A stretch of 64,000 nucleotides of DNA. Origin: Peptococcaceae bacterium 1198_IL3148. GTDB taxonomy: Bacteria; Bacillota; Desulfotomaculia; Desulfotomaculales; Desulfohalotomaculaceae. The position numbers and the translations under genes were made by a program. Under the pieces are notes generated by a model. The model was given only the letters and a program-made list of their open reading frames with translations, searched no databases and was not told where the DNA came from. Shown piece after piece: positions 47,518 through 55,857 of the stretch. Numbering within the stretch: position 1 is the stretch's first letter; the number at the start of each line of letters is the position of its first letter. The DNA lies in assembly GCA_036763105.1 (NCBI GenBank), contig JBAIYS010000008.1, forward strand, positions 62,001-126,000, given 5' to 3'.

Positions 47518-47547
47518 TTATTCACAAACTTATCCACATTACCCACA
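47518..47547 (+). promoter_or_regulatory. Cluster of DnaA-box-like sites
   Basis: TTATTCACA (47518-47526) and TTATCCACA (47530-47538) both match TTATNCACA exactly, and TTACCCACA (47539-47547) differs at one base, all on the same strand within 30 bases of a short intergenic gap between tsaD and the radical SAM gene. Confidence 0.55.
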
Positions 47548-47577
47548 ACCGAACATTCACAGCCCTTGGGATAAATG

Positions 47578-48609
47578 TTAATATTTATCTACACCCATAG
47601 TCAGGTTTGGGGTGGCGTTCAATGTCAGTGGGGCGAAATCCCCCCGCAAATATTTGTAGTAACCGGCACAGGCAATCATCGCTGCATTATCGGTACACAA
47701 AACCATCGGTGGATAGGTAACATTAATCCCTTTGGCTTGAGCCTTTAGCTGTAATTCACTGCGCAACAACCCGTTAGCCGCCACTCCCCCAGCCAGCATG
47801 ATCTGCTTAACCCGATACCGTTCCGCTGCCAACACTGCTTTATCCACCAACACATCAACCACTGCCTGCTGAAAGCTTGCTGCCAGATCGGCCTTATTTA
47901 CCTCGATATTCTTTTGTTGGGCTCGATTTAAATAGTTGAGCACCGCAGATTTTAAACCGCTAAAGCTAAAATCCAAACTACCTTCTTCCAAGTAGGCCCG
48001 GGGCATCGGAATGGCCTCAGCATTGCCACTGCGGGCCAGCTTGTCTATTAGTGGTCCGCCGGGGTAGCCCAAACCAAGGGCCCGGGCCACTTTATCGAAG
48101 GCTTCACCGGCAGCGTCGTCCCTGGTGTGCCCCAACAGCTTGTAACTGCTATGACTTTCGATCAGCACCAAATCTGAGTGACCACCAGAAACCACTAGAC
48201 ATAAAACCGGAAACTCTAAATCAGGTTTGTGTAAAAAGTTAGCGTGAATATGTCCTTCCAGGTGGTTAACAGCAATAAGCGGTTTGTCCAGCCCAAAGGC
48301 CATGGCTTTGGCCGCTGCCACCCCCACCAGCAGCGCCCCCACCAATCCCGGCCCGTAGGTTACCGCAATGGCATCTAGATCCCGGTAAGATGTGTTGGCT
48401 TCTTCCAATGCTTGTAATATTACATGATTAATGGTCTCCAAGTGCTTACGAGAAGCCACTTCGGGAACAACGCCACCAAACTTCTGATGAAATTCAATTT
48501 GCGAGGCAATGATATTTGATTTGATTTCTACCCCGTCAACAACCACCGCAGCCGATGTTTCGTCACAAGAACTTTCGATTCCAAGTATTGTCACACTCAA
48601 GCTAAACAA
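47578..48609 (-). CDS. tsaD: tRNA N6-adenosine threonylcarbamoyltransferase TsaD
   Basis: 343 residues of the Kae1/TsaD family: [19 protein letters not shown], the metal-binding [11 protein letters not shown] (HxxxH), [31 protein letters not shown] and a C-terminal [11 protein letters not shown] with the ligand [10 protein letters not shown]. It transfers the threonylcarbamoyl group to A37 of ANN-decoding tRNAs. Last of the tsaE-tsaB-rimI-tsaD operon; the genes overlap or lie within nine bases. Confidence 0.97.
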   Translation of the reverse strand: MFSLSVTILGIESSCDETSAAVVVDGVEIKSNIIASQIEFHQKFGGVVPEVASRKHLETINHVILQALEEANTSYRDLDAIAVTYGPGLVGALLVGVAAAKAMAFGLDKPLIAVNHLEGHIHANFLHKPDLEFPVLCLVVSGGHSDLVLIESHSSYKLLGHTRDDAAGEAFDKVARALGLGYPGGPLIDKLARSGNAEAIPMPRAYLEEGSLDFSFSGLKSAVLNYLNRAQQKNIEVNKADLAASFQQAVVDVLVDKAVLAAERYRVKQIMLAGGVAANGLLRSELQLKAQAKGINVTYPPMVLCTDNAAMIACAGYYKYLRGDFAPLTLNATPNLTMGVDKY

Positions 48610-48617
48610 ACCACCTT

Positions 48618-49094
48618 TTATTCTTCATTAGTTACCAAGTTATCCTGCCACATAATGATGGCATCTTCATGGGTATCGTTGTAGTAGTTTTTTCTCAGAC
48701 CCCGCTCTTCGAAACCCAGTTTTTTATACAAGTTACGGGCAATATCATTGGACGGTCGCACCTCTAGCGTCATTCTTACCGCCCCAAATTCCACCGCCTT
48801 TTTCATTAAGTGCTTCATTAACATCAATCCCACTTTTTTTCCCCGACTGGACGGGGAAACCGCTATATTGGTGATATGGGCTTCGTCCAATATCAACCAC
48901 ATGCCACCGTACCCAACCACTTTGGCTCCATCCAGCGCCACAACGTAGTAACTAAAATTATTTTGCAAAATTTCATATATAAAAGCCTGTTGGGACCAAG
49001 GGGTGGGGAAGGACACCTTTTCTATGCTCAGCACTTCCGGCAGGTGGGATAAATCCATTTCGATTAATTTAATTTCCACAGCCGCGCTCACCAC
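48618..49094 (-). CDS. rimI: Ribosomal-protein-S18-alanine N-acetyltransferase
   Basis: 158 residues with a GNAT fold: the acetyl-CoA loop [20 protein letters not shown] and the ending [31 protein letters not shown], a classic RimI pattern. RimI acetylates the N-terminal alanine of ribosomal protein S18. It overlaps tsaB by 26 bases, the usual Firmicute gene order. Confidence 0.93.
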   Translation of the reverse strand: MVSAAVEIKLIEMDLSHLPEVLSIEKVSFPTPWSQQAFIYEILQNNFSYYVVALDGAKVVGYGGMWLILDEAHITNIAVSPSSRGKKVGLMLMKHLMKKAVEFGAVRMTLEVRPSNDIARNLYKKLGFEERGLRKNYYNDTHEDAIIMWQDNLVTNEE

Positions 49095-49800
49095 TGCCTT
49101 TGTGTTTTTCAGCCCACTTCACCTCTGCTTCTGACGGGCGAATATAATTCGGTTTTATTTCCAGCGGAGACGATACTTCTCCCAAGTTTAACTTAACCAG
49201 CCCCAATTCAGCTACAGTGGCACCCCGGGGCAATACCGCCGCATTGGCAGCAAACTGTGCCTTGGCGCCCAAATGAGATTTTAGTTGTTCCCGATAAATA
49301 TCTATGGCATCACCTAAAAACAACACCTTTTTATCGGGCCAAGGGCTTAATTGCTGTAGCAGTTCAGACATCGGCACCGCCATTGGTGGTGCCAACCGCT
49401 TAATCTCTGTAGCACCACCTTGATAGATGGCACTGTAAACTTCATTTTTACGGGCATTTAAGATTGGACATACCAACCCATGGTAACCAATCAACGGAAA
49501 AGACATGGCATCCAGCGTAGACACCGCAATGATTGGTATACCCCACACCTGGGCCAATGTTTTGGCGGTGGTCATGCCAATCCGCAACCCGGTAAAGGAG
49601 CCTGGGCCAGCAGATACAGCAATGCCGTTGATTTCCTCCTTTTTTATCCCCGCATCCACAATCACTTCTTTAATCATCGGTAACAGGTTTACCGAATGGG
49701 TACGTTTATTGTTTATAAATCGCTCAGCCAATACCTTTTCTTCATTGACAACTGCCACCCCAGCCACCGGTGTAGCAGCCTCAATTCCCAGTACGTACAC
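49069..49800 (-). CDS. tsaB: t6A biosynthesis protein TsaB
   Basis: 243 residues of the TsaB/YeaZ family: LGIEAATPVAGVAVV at the start and ISAGPGSFTGLRIGM-like AVSAGPGSFTGLRIGMTTAKTLAQ. It forms the scaffold with TsaD and TsaE for t6A37 of tRNA. It overlaps tsaE by 20 bases and rimI by 26. Confidence 0.96.
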   Translation of the reverse strand: MYVLGIEAATPVAGVAVVNEEKVLAERFINNKRTHSVNLLPMIKEVIVDAGIKKEEINGIAVSAGPGSFTGLRIGMTTAKTLAQVWGIPIIAVSTLDAMSFPLIGYHGLVCPILNARKNEVYSAIYQGGATEIKRLAPPMAVPMSELLQQLSPWPDKKVLFLGDAIDIYREQLKSHLGAKAQFAANAAVLPRGATVAELGLVKLNLGEVSSPLEIKPNYIRPSEAEVKWAEKHKGSGERGCGN

Positions 49801-50254
49801 TCTTTAACAGCTCCTCAACTATACTATTATATCTTTCACCTATGCCATCAAATCTTAACAGTCGCTCAAATTCCCCTTGATTTTCAAAATGGATGTCAAG
49901 CCGTTCCTCAGGTAGCACGTCGGCCACTATATCAGCCCATTCCACCAACGTAACTCCGTCACCATAAAAATACTCTTCATAACCTAAGTCTTCCATATCC
50001 TCAGCACCACCAAGGCGATATGTATCCATATGATATAAAGGCAATCTGCCAACATACTCATTTATTAATGTAAAAGTGGGACTGGTGACATGCTCCTCAA
50101 CCCCTAAGCCCTGGGCAACGCCCTGGGACAAATGGGTTTTACCAACACCTAAGTCCCCATAAAGGCAAAAAACATCCCCTGGCTCCGCCAGCTCGCCTAG
50201 CAATTTTCCCCATGCCTTGGTTTGCTGCGGTGATTTAGTCTTTACTTCTAACAT
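49781..50254 (-). CDS. tsaE: t6A biosynthesis ATPase TsaE
   Basis: 157 residues with Walker A GDLGVGKTHLSQGVAQGLG, then TSPTFTLINEY and the DTYRLGGAEDMEDLGYEEYF region that marks TsaE/YjeE. It is the ATPase of the t6A complex. First gene of the operon, starting behind a GGTGGAAA site. Confidence 0.96.
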   Translation of the reverse strand: MLEVKTKSPQQTKAWGKLLGELAEPGDVFCLYGDLGVGKTHLSQGVAQGLGVEEHVTSPTFTLINEYVGRLPLYHMDTYRLGGAEDMEDLGYEEYFYGDGVTLVEWADIVADVLPEERLDIHFENQGEFERLLRFDGIGERYNSIVEELLKSVRTGN

Positions 50255-50341
50255 ATTTCCACCTCAATTAGTATTATGCCCCAAAGATACTGCGGGCTAA
50301 ATTGCCCTTTAAAATAATAACATAAAGGATAGCCACTATAA

Positions 50342-50365
50342 ATAAAAAACTCACCAACGGTGAGT
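50342..50365 (-). terminator. Terminator of the response-regulator gene
   Basis: Minus strand ACTCACC / GGTGAGT, 7 bp with a three-base loop, followed by TTTTTATT. Confidence 0.85.
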
Positions 50366-50369
50366 CTAT

Positions 50370-50780
50370 TTAAACACAATTATTGATCATTTCTATCTTT
50401 TTTTGTTCAGCATTCCATAAATGTTCTTCGATAATATCTCTAATATCTTCCACATCGAAGGGCTTAGCCATGCACTTTGAGGCTCCCTTTTGCATTGCTT
50501 TATCGATGGTTTCTTCGGTAAAATTAGCTGTCATCATCACTACATTCACCGAAGGGCTAATTGCTTTTATTTTTGTCAACGCCTCCAGACCATCCATTAC
50601 TGGCATGCGTACATCCATAAAAACCAAATCAGGTTTAACCCTCTTGACAATTTCCACAGCCTCTAAACCGTTTTGGGCACTATAGGTGTTATGACCCATT
50701 TCTTTAATTAATATATCTAACAAATACCTTACCCCAGGTTGATCATCAACAATTAAGATATCTATTACCCTTTTCATCAA
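50370..50780 (-). CDS. Single-domain response regulator (CheY/Spo0F-like)
   Basis: 136 residues: only a receiver domain, with acidic pair IVDDQPGVRYLL, phosphoacceptor Asp in LVFMDVRMPVMDG, Thr in VVMMTANFTEE and Lys in CMAKPFDVEDI. The C-terminus adds about 15 residues without a DNA-binding part, so it must act by protein contacts, as Spo0F does in the sporulation phosphorelay. No kinase is adjacent; the sporulation-type kinase at 61.4 kb could be a partner (inference). It forms its own transcript with a terminator. Confidence 0.9.
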   Translation of the reverse strand: MMKRVIDILIVDDQPGVRYLLDILIKEMGHNTYSAQNGLEAVEIVKRVKPDLVFMDVRMPVMDGLEALTKIKAISPSVNVVMMTANFTEETIDKAMQKGASKCMAKPFDVEDIRDIIEEHLWNAEQKKIEMINNCV

Positions 50781-50907
50781 TTATCCCCCCTTCGACATGT
50801 AATGACATTTATTAACTCCTGTGTATATATCTACCATTTGTTAATATATTCTCTCTTATATTTTCCAATCCTGCCATAAAATTGTTTATTATTTTATTAA
50901 ATTTTTG

Positions 50908-52035
50908 TTAAGAAAAAATTATGTCGCCGTTAATCAATACTTGCTCAACCCGGCAGCGCACATCAAAGAAACTCCTATTTAAAATTACGATATCGGCATC
51001 TTTGCCAACTTCAATGGTGCCAATGTGCTCTTCTAACCCCAGGATTTCGGCAGGGTAAAGGGTGATGGCTTTGAGCACTTCTTCCTCTGGCAAGCCCCCC
51101 CGGGAGGTGAGGGCGGCAGATAAAGGCAAATACTGAACAGGAACTTCTGGGTGATCGGTCATAATGGCGAATTTTACCCCCGCTTGATATAGTTTAGCAG
51201 CATTTTCCATGGCTATACCCAGAAGTTCTACTTTAGACCGGGTAGAAATAACTGGGCCAATGATGACCGGTATATTTTTGGCAGCCAAGATATCAGCCAC
51301 TTTATAGCCTTCGGTGGCGTGTTCAATGACAATTTTAATATTAAATTCCTCGGCAATGCGCACCGCTGTCATGATATCATCTGCCCGATGGGCATGCACC
51401 CGCAAAGGCAAGTCACCGGTTATCACCGGGACCAGTGCCTCTAATTTTAAGTTGCGCTCTCGGGAGGCTTGATTGATATAGTTGTTAGCTTCAATCAAAG
51501 ATTGCCGCAATAATGCGGCATTGGCCATTCTGGTGGTCGGTGTTTTTTTCTCACCACCATAAATTCTTTTGGGATTTTCACCTAAAGCAGCCTTCATGCC
51601 CACCGGGCCCTTAATAACCATTTGATCCACCACATGGCCGTGGGTCTTTAAGGCCACCATCTCTCCCCCCAGAATATTGGCACTGCCAGGGGCCACCACC
51701 ACCGATGTGACGCCACCGGCTAAAGCATCTTTAAATCCTTGATCCTCCGGGTTAATGCCATCCAACGCCCGCAGGTGAGGAGTAACGGGATCTGTGGTCT
51801 CATTGGCATCATCCCCTGCATTTTGGCACCCCTCTTCATATATGCCCACATGACAATGGGCGTCGATGAAACCGGGCGTTACTATTTTGTCGGTCACATC
51901 GATAACTTGGCAACCATCAGGGATTGCAATTCCTTTACCCACAGCCACTATTTTATTGTTGTCAATTAGCACTGTGGCCTTATCTATAACCGTACCGGTA
52001 CCGGTATGTACTTTTCCTCCATTTATTGCCAACAT
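50908..52035 (-). CDS. Amidohydrolase family protein (imidazolonepropionase/dihydroorotase-like)
   Basis: About 375 residues from ATG 52035, GGAG 11 bases upstream. Metal-binding HxH is in VTPGFIDAHCHVGIYEEG, a further His in LRVHAHRADD, another in IVIEHATEGYKVAD and the catalytic Asp in FAIMTDHPEVPV; the C-terminal GTIEVGKDADIVIL is typical. The group includes imidazolonepropionase-related hydrolases of unknown substrate. It is followed on the same strand side by a glutamine-amidotransferase-like hydrolase located upstream, but no shared pathway is evident. Confidence 0.88.
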   Translation of the reverse strand: MLAINGGKVHTGTGTVIDKATVLIDNNKIVAVGKGIAIPDGCQVIDVTDKIVTPGFIDAHCHVGIYEEGCQNAGDDANETTDPVTPHLRALDGINPEDQGFKDALAGGVTSVVVAPGSANILGGEMVALKTHGHVVDQMVIKGPVGMKAALGENPKRIYGGEKKTPTTRMANAALLRQSLIEANNYINQASRERNLKLEALVPVITGDLPLRVHAHRADDIMTAVRIAEEFNIKIVIEHATEGYKVADILAAKNIPVIIGPVISTRSKVELLGIAMENAAKLYQAGVKFAIMTDHPEVPVQYLPLSAALTSRGGLPEEEVLKAITLYPAEILGLEEHIGTIEVGKDADIVILNRSFFDVRCRVEQVLINGDIIFS

Positions 52036-52136
52036 TATAATATACACTCCATATTTTTACAATTATTGTTTAACGTTTTCTGATTTCGTGACAAATCGTC
52101 AGTTTCCTTCTTGGGGGCAAAACATCTAATATTATT

Positions 52137-52865
52137 CTATATATCGACATCTTTATTGTCACTGGCAGCAGCGATAAAGCAATCAAAGATGGCCTTGGCA
52201 TTAGCATCAGTTTTCCACATTCCCTCGGGATGATACTGCACGCCCAATATAAAACGCTGCTGGTCAGCCATTTCTATCGCTTCTATGGCCCCATCCGGTG
52301 CATAGGCAGATACTTTAATACCCGTGCCCAACTTGCCAACTGTTTGGTGATGGTAACTATTGACTTTAACCGGTGCCGAACCAATTATTTTTTCTAACAG
52401 CGAACCGCTAACGGCAGTAATGGTGTGGGTTGGATACCACCTTGGTGCCTGCTGCATATGCTTTAGCGGCCGGTCTATCTCACTGCTAATATCTTGGCAA
52501 ACTGTGCCACCGGCAACAACATTGATCACCTGGGCCCCTCTGCAGATGCCCAGTATTGGCATGCCTCGCTGTAGCGCTTGAAAGGTTATTTCCAGTTCAA
52601 AATCATCACACTGGGGACAAATCTCTCCATTTAAAGGATGTGGATCTTCGTTAAAAAGCAGTGGATCAATATCACCGCCACCGGGCAACAATAAACCACT
52701 GCACAGATTCAACATCTCTTTAGCCTTAGCCACCGGAGTCAATACCGGTAACACCAGCGGAATGCCCCCCGCTGCTATAACGGCATTTAGGTAGTGGTCA
52801 CTTAACCACACGCGGCCCTTTTGTTCATCATAGCAACAGGTAATACCTATAAATGGTGCCGCTAT
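52137..52865 (-). CDS. Gamma-glutamyl-gamma-aminobutyrate hydrolase family protein (class I glutamine amidotransferase-like), apparent ATA start
   Basis: About 242 residues. The peptidase C26/PuuD pattern is complete: nucleophile Cys in ILGICRGAQVINVVAGG, and the His/Glu pair in GVQYHPEGMW. The family start (APFIGITCCYDEQ, then WLSDHYLNAV) is only reached if translation begins at ATA 52865, which directly follows an in-frame TAA and has AAGGAGG nine bases upstream. The first ordinary start, GTG 52811, would drop the first 18 residues including the first beta strand. Cleaves gamma-glutamyl bonds, perhaps of polyamine or GABA derivatives. Confidence 0.88.
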   Translation of the reverse strand: MAAPFIGITCCYDEQKGRVWLSDHYLNAVIAAGGIPLVLPVLTPVAKAKEMLNLCSGLLLPGGGDIDPLLFNEDPHPLNGEICPQCDDFELEITFQALQRGMPILGICRGAQVINVVAGGTVCQDISSEIDRPLKHMQQAPRWYPTHTITAVSGSLLEKIIGSAPVKVNSYHHQTVGKLGTGIKVSAYAPDGAIEAIEMADQQRFILGVQYHPEGMWKTDANAKAIFDCFIAAASDNKDVDI

Positions 52866-52906
52866 TTAAACCACCTCCTTAATACTAACAGGACAAACTG
52901 CAACAA

Positions 52907-52933
52907 AAATGAAAAAGAACGCATTGGTTGCGT
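52907..52933 (-). terminator. Terminator of the mazEF operon
   Basis: Minus strand ACGCA / TGCGT (extended by one G-U pair) with a five-base loop, followed by TCTTTTTCATTTTT. Confidence 0.65.
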
Positions 52934-52957
52934 CCTCTGTCATAGTTATAACATTGT

Positions 52958-53308
52958 TTAGACATCTATTAAACCTAGACTTATTTCTATCGCTTTTTTT
53001 ACATCAGTCATCATATCATTATTTAATGAACTAACTCTTTGCATCAGCCTGCTTTTATCTATCGTTCTGATTTGTTCCAGCAACACCACAGAATCCTTAT
53101 TGAGCCCACTGATACCACTGCTGATTTCCACATGGGTAGGCAGTTTGGCTTTAGCGATTTGTGATGTGATGGCGGCCACAATGGTGGTGGGGCTGTACTG
53201 GTTGCCAATATCATTTTGTAGGATTAACACTGGTCTGGTGCCGCCCTGCTCAGAACCTACAACGGGACTAAGGTCGGCGTAGAATATATCCCCGCGCTTA
53301 ATTTGCAT
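52958..53308 (-). CDS. ndoA: MazF/PemK-type endoribonuclease toxin
   Basis: 116 residues matching EndoA/Maz[32 protein letters not shown], then [24 protein letters not shown] and [15 protein letters not shown]. It cuts single-stranded RNA at short motifs, halting growth. The conserved Arg in RTIDKSRL region and GTRPV are present. Directly follows its antitoxin gene with no gap. In Firmicutes the pair sits near alr and sigB-type genes; here it lies beside ilvN, which is a different setting. Confidence 0.95.
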   Translation of the reverse strand: MQIKRGDIFYADLSPVVGSEQGGTRPVLILQNDIGNQYSPTTIVAAITSQIAKAKLPTHVEISSGISGLNKDSVVLLEQIRTIDKSRLMQRVSSLNNDMMTDVKKAIEISLGLIDV

Positions 53309-53575
53309 TTAACTTCCCTCCGCAAAGGGCAAGTATTCCTCCGCTTCGGCTTCTAATTCTGCCTGTTCTATTGCTAGTTGTAAGTTTATATGGGCCATCT
53401 CTAAATATCCCTTTTTCATTTGTTCCCGCAAATGCCAGCGTTTTCTTTCGCTGATATATGCATGCATGGCCTGGCGCATTAGTTCCCCACGATCCAGCTC
53501 CTCTTGCTGGGCCAAGGTATCCAGCTCACTCAATAAATTGTCTGGTAGGTTTAGCTCTATTCTTTTATAATTCAC
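53309..53575 (-). CDS. Ribbon-helix-helix antitoxin (EndoAI/CopG type)
   Basis: 88 residues: an N-terminal ribbon-helix-helix (RIELNLPDNLLSELDTLAQQ, EELDRGELMRQAMHAYIS) binds DNA, and the acidic C-terminal tail (about 50 residues, EAEAEEYLPFAEG) should wrap around the MazF toxin. It joins the toxin gene end to start. It should repress its own operon together with the toxin. Confidence 0.92.
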   Translation of the reverse strand: MNYKRIELNLPDNLLSELDTLAQQEELDRGELMRQAMHAYISERKRWHLREQMKKGYLEMAHINLQLAIEQAELEAEAEEYLPFAEGS

Positions 53576-53657
53576 CTACCGACCCCTCCTTAGACGCTAG
53601 AATATCTTCCTACAATAAATAATTATATACACAACTTAGGTTTTTTATGATAACAAA

Positions 53658-54161
53658 CTAAATATCGGTTCCCTCTTTGGCAGCCGTTGCCCTTCTGGAC
53701 AATGCAATTTTGCCTGTCCTGACCATTTCCACAATGCCATGGTCCCGCAATACTTCACATAGGGCATCAATTTTCTGCTCATCACCAGTCAATTCAATGA
53801 CCATGGTTTCACGGCTTACATCAACAATTTTTGCCCGAAAGATTTCTACAATATCCACCACATCTGAGCGTTTATCAGGGTTGACCTTAACCTTTATTAG
53901 CGCCAGCTCCCGATTGATTAATTCTTCACCTTCAATACGCACAATTTTAATTACATCCACCAGTTTAGATAACTGTTTAACCACTTGATCCAGCACTTGA
54001 TCATCACCCTGGACTACCACGGTAATACGGGTAATATCTGGGTCCTCGGTCAATCCGGCAGCAATGCTTTCAATGTTAAACATCCGCCTGGACAATAAAC
54101 CGGATATACGAGCCAGAACACCAGGCTTGTTCAACACCAAGACAGCTAGACTGTGTTTCAT
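53658..54161 (-). CDS. ilvN: Acetolactate synthase small (regulatory) subunit
   Basis: 167 residues from ATG 54161 behind GGGGGG; the frame opens at 54230, but HSLAVLVLNKPGVLARISGLLSRRMFNIES is the standard IlvN/IlvH start. An N-terminal ACT domain and the C-terminal ALS_ss_C domain are both present. It gives valine feedback to the catalytic subunit IlvB, which is not next to it, unlike most genomes where ilvB precedes ilvN. Lies downstream of glnA behind glnA's terminator. Confidence 0.93.
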   Translation of the reverse strand: MKHSLAVLVLNKPGVLARISGLLSRRMFNIESIAAGLTEDPDITRITVVVQGDDQVLDQVVKQLSKLVDVIKIVRIEGEELINRELALIKVKVNPDKRSDVVDIVEIFRAKIVDVSRETMVIELTGDEQKIDALCEVLRDHGIVEMVRTGKIALSRRATAAKEGTDI

Positions 54162-54228
54162 AATATCCCCCCCGCAACCCTCGCATATAGAACAATTGTA
54201 ACATATTAAGTCCGAGGTTTCCAAGAAC

Positions 54229-54258
54229 AATAATTAACAGGGCAAAATGCCCTGTTAA
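54229..54258 (-). terminator. Terminator of glnA (first copy)
   Basis: Minus strand TTAACAGGGC / GCCCTGTTAA, 10 bp with a five-base loop, then TTATTG; it overlaps the last bases of glnA. Confidence 0.8.
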
Positions 54259-55586
54259 AATTTTGTCAAATATTCTTCTATCTCCCAGGGATGAACTTGC
54301 ATGCGGTAGCGATCCCACTCAATTCTTTTGGCTTCTACAAAGCGATTGAATACATGAGGGCCTAAAGCATTTTTTATCACTTCATCATTACATAATTCCT
54401 CTATAGCCTGATTTAAATCTTGGGGCAGGTAACCAATGCCATACTCTTGTCGCTCGGTTTCGGTCATTTCATAAATGTTGCGGTCACAGGGCTCCGGTGG
54501 GTTAATTTTGTTTTTAATGCCATCCAAACCGGCCTGCAAACATACTGCTAAGGCTAAGTAGGGGTTGCAGGAGGGGTCAGGGCTTCTCAACTCAACCCGG
54601 GTTGACATGCCTCGCTTAGCTGGAATGCGCACCAACGGGCTGCGGTTTTGCGCTGACCAAGCTATATAAACAGGGGCTTCATAACCGGTTACCAATCTTT
54701 TATAAGAGTTAACCTGGGGATTGGTAATGGCGGTAATTGCTTTGGCATGTTTCATTAATCCACCGACATAGTACATGGCAACATCACTGAGCTGTCTTGG
54801 TGCAGTTGGATCATAAAAAGCATTTTCTTTACCCCGCATCAGCGATTGGTTCATGTGCATTCCTGAGCCAGCAACACCAAATATCGGCTTAGGCATAAAT
54901 GTGGCGTGCAATCCATGCCGCTGGGCAATGGTACGAACAACAAATTTAAAGGTGGCAATTTTATCGGCCACATCAAGGGCATCGGAGTATTTAAAATCAA
55001 TTTCATGTTGTCCCGGCGCCACTTCGTGGTGAGAAGCTTCAATTTCAAAACCCAATTCTTCCAACGCCAACACCATATCTCTACGGGCATCTTCACCTAA
55101 ATCGATTGGGGTTAAGTCAAAGTAACCAGCCCGGTCATGGGTAACGGTGGTGGGACGGCCCTCGGCATCCACATGAAATAGAAAAAATTCAGCTTCTGGG
55201 CCAACATTCATGGAGTAGCCCATTTTTTCGGCCTCGGCAATGGCCCGACGTAGCACATAACGAGGGTCGCCAATAAAAGGAGTGCCATCACTATTGTAAA
55301 TATCACAGATCATCCGGGCGGTGGCACTATCGCGATTATTCCAAGGGAAAATTACAAAGGAGTTGGGGTCTGGACGCAGGTACATATCAGACTCTTCTAT
55401 GCGGACAAAGCCTTCAATGGAGGATCCATCAAACATCAACTCGTTATTTAACGCTTTATCCAATTGCTCCACTGTAATGGCCACATTCTTTAAAACCCCA
55501 AAAATGTCTGTAAACTGTAGGCGAATAAATTTAACATCGTGTTCTTTACATAAAGCTCTAACATCATCTGCTGTGTAATTTGGCAC
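54255..55586 (-). CDS. glnA: Glutamine synthetase type I (first copy)
   Basis: 443 residues of the GSI-alpha size class typical of Firmicutes: [29 protein letters not shown], the ATP-binding [17 protein letters not shown], and [12 protein letters not shown]. It makes glutamine from glutamate and ammonium. ATG lies behind AAGGAGAG. The leader carries two ANTAR-type hairpins and a terminator (55630-55710), so expression should depend on an antiterminator protein. A second glnA lies 1.9 kb upstream; the two proteins are paralogues with clearly different sequence (for instance FDSSVIEGLV in the other). Confidence 0.96.
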   Translation of the reverse strand: MPNYTADDVRALCKEHDVKFIRLQFTDIFGVLKNVAITVEQLDKALNNELMFDGSSIEGFVRIEESDMYLRPDPNSFVIFPWNNRDSATARMICDIYNSDGTPFIGDPRYVLRRAIAEAEKMGYSMNVGPEAEFFLFHVDAEGRPTTVTHDRAGYFDLTPIDLGEDARRDMVLALEELGFEIEASHHEVAPGQHEIDFKYSDALDVADKIATFKFVVRTIAQRHGLHATFMPKPIFGVAGSGMHMNQSLMRGKENAFYDPTAPRQLSDVAMYYVGGLMKHAKAITAITNPQVNSYKRLVTGYEAPVYIAWSAQNRSPLVRIPAKRGMSTRVELRSPDPSCNPYLALAVCLQAGLDGIKNKINPPEPCDRNIYEMTETERQEYGIGYLPQDLNQAIEELCNDEVIKNALGPHVFNRFVEAKRIEWDRYRMQVHPWEIEEYLTKF

Positions 55587-55629
55587 CGCGGTTACACTCT
55601 CCTTGTTCGATTTAATCGTTTTAAAACAT

Positions 55630-55680
55630 AAAAAGACCTAAAACCGCAATGTAATAGCATCCCATTACGCGTTATAGGCC
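55630..55680 (-). terminator. glnA (first copy) leader terminator
   Basis: Minus strand GGCCTATAACGCG... pairs imperfectly with ...CGGTTTTAGGTC followed by TTTTT, in the leader about 45 bases before the glnA start. Its first bases overlap the P2 hairpin, so P2 and terminator exclude each other. Confidence 0.65.
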
Positions 55681-55710
55681 CCGTTGCCAGTGTCGTTACA
55701 ACTTTGTAAC
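55677..55710 (-). promoter_or_regulatory. ANTAR-target double hairpin in glnA (first copy) leader
   Basis: Minus strand: P1 is GTTAC-AAAGTT-GTAAC (55710-55695), a 5-bp stem with a hexaloop having A at position 1 and G at 4. Six bases later P2 is GGC-AACGGG-GCC (55688-55677), again a hexaloop with A1 and G4. The A1/G4 hexaloop pair just upstream of a terminator is the known binding signal of ANTAR antiterminators. Confidence 0.75.
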
Positions 55711-55811
55711 TTTATGTTTATTTTTAATGGCTATAGTATAACATATTTTCAAATCAATGTTAGTATTTTTTTTAATATTTTTTATACTTCTTGGCATGAC
55801 CAAACGTTAGC

Positions 55812-55844
55812 GGCTGTTGCAAAAACCTACTTTTTGCAACAGCC
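55812..55844. repeat. Perfect 14-bp inverted repeat (possible terminator)
   Basis: GGCTGTTGCAAAAA-CCTAC-TTTTTGCAACAGCC. It lies 14 bases after the stop of the glutamate-synthase-like gene and can end its transcription, although no T-run follows the stem. The sequence looks like a dispersed palindrome or an element end. Confidence 0.6.
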
Positions 55845-55857
55845 TCCAGTTAACTAA

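Noticed and set aside
47518-47547. Replication origin
   Set aside because: DnaA-box-like sites occur, but there is no dnaA, dnaN, AT-rich unwinding region or large gap; treated only as a small cluster.
53309-53575. Considered as a solitary regulator
   Set aside because: It abuts a MazF toxin with no gap and has the antitoxin tail, so it is the antitoxin.
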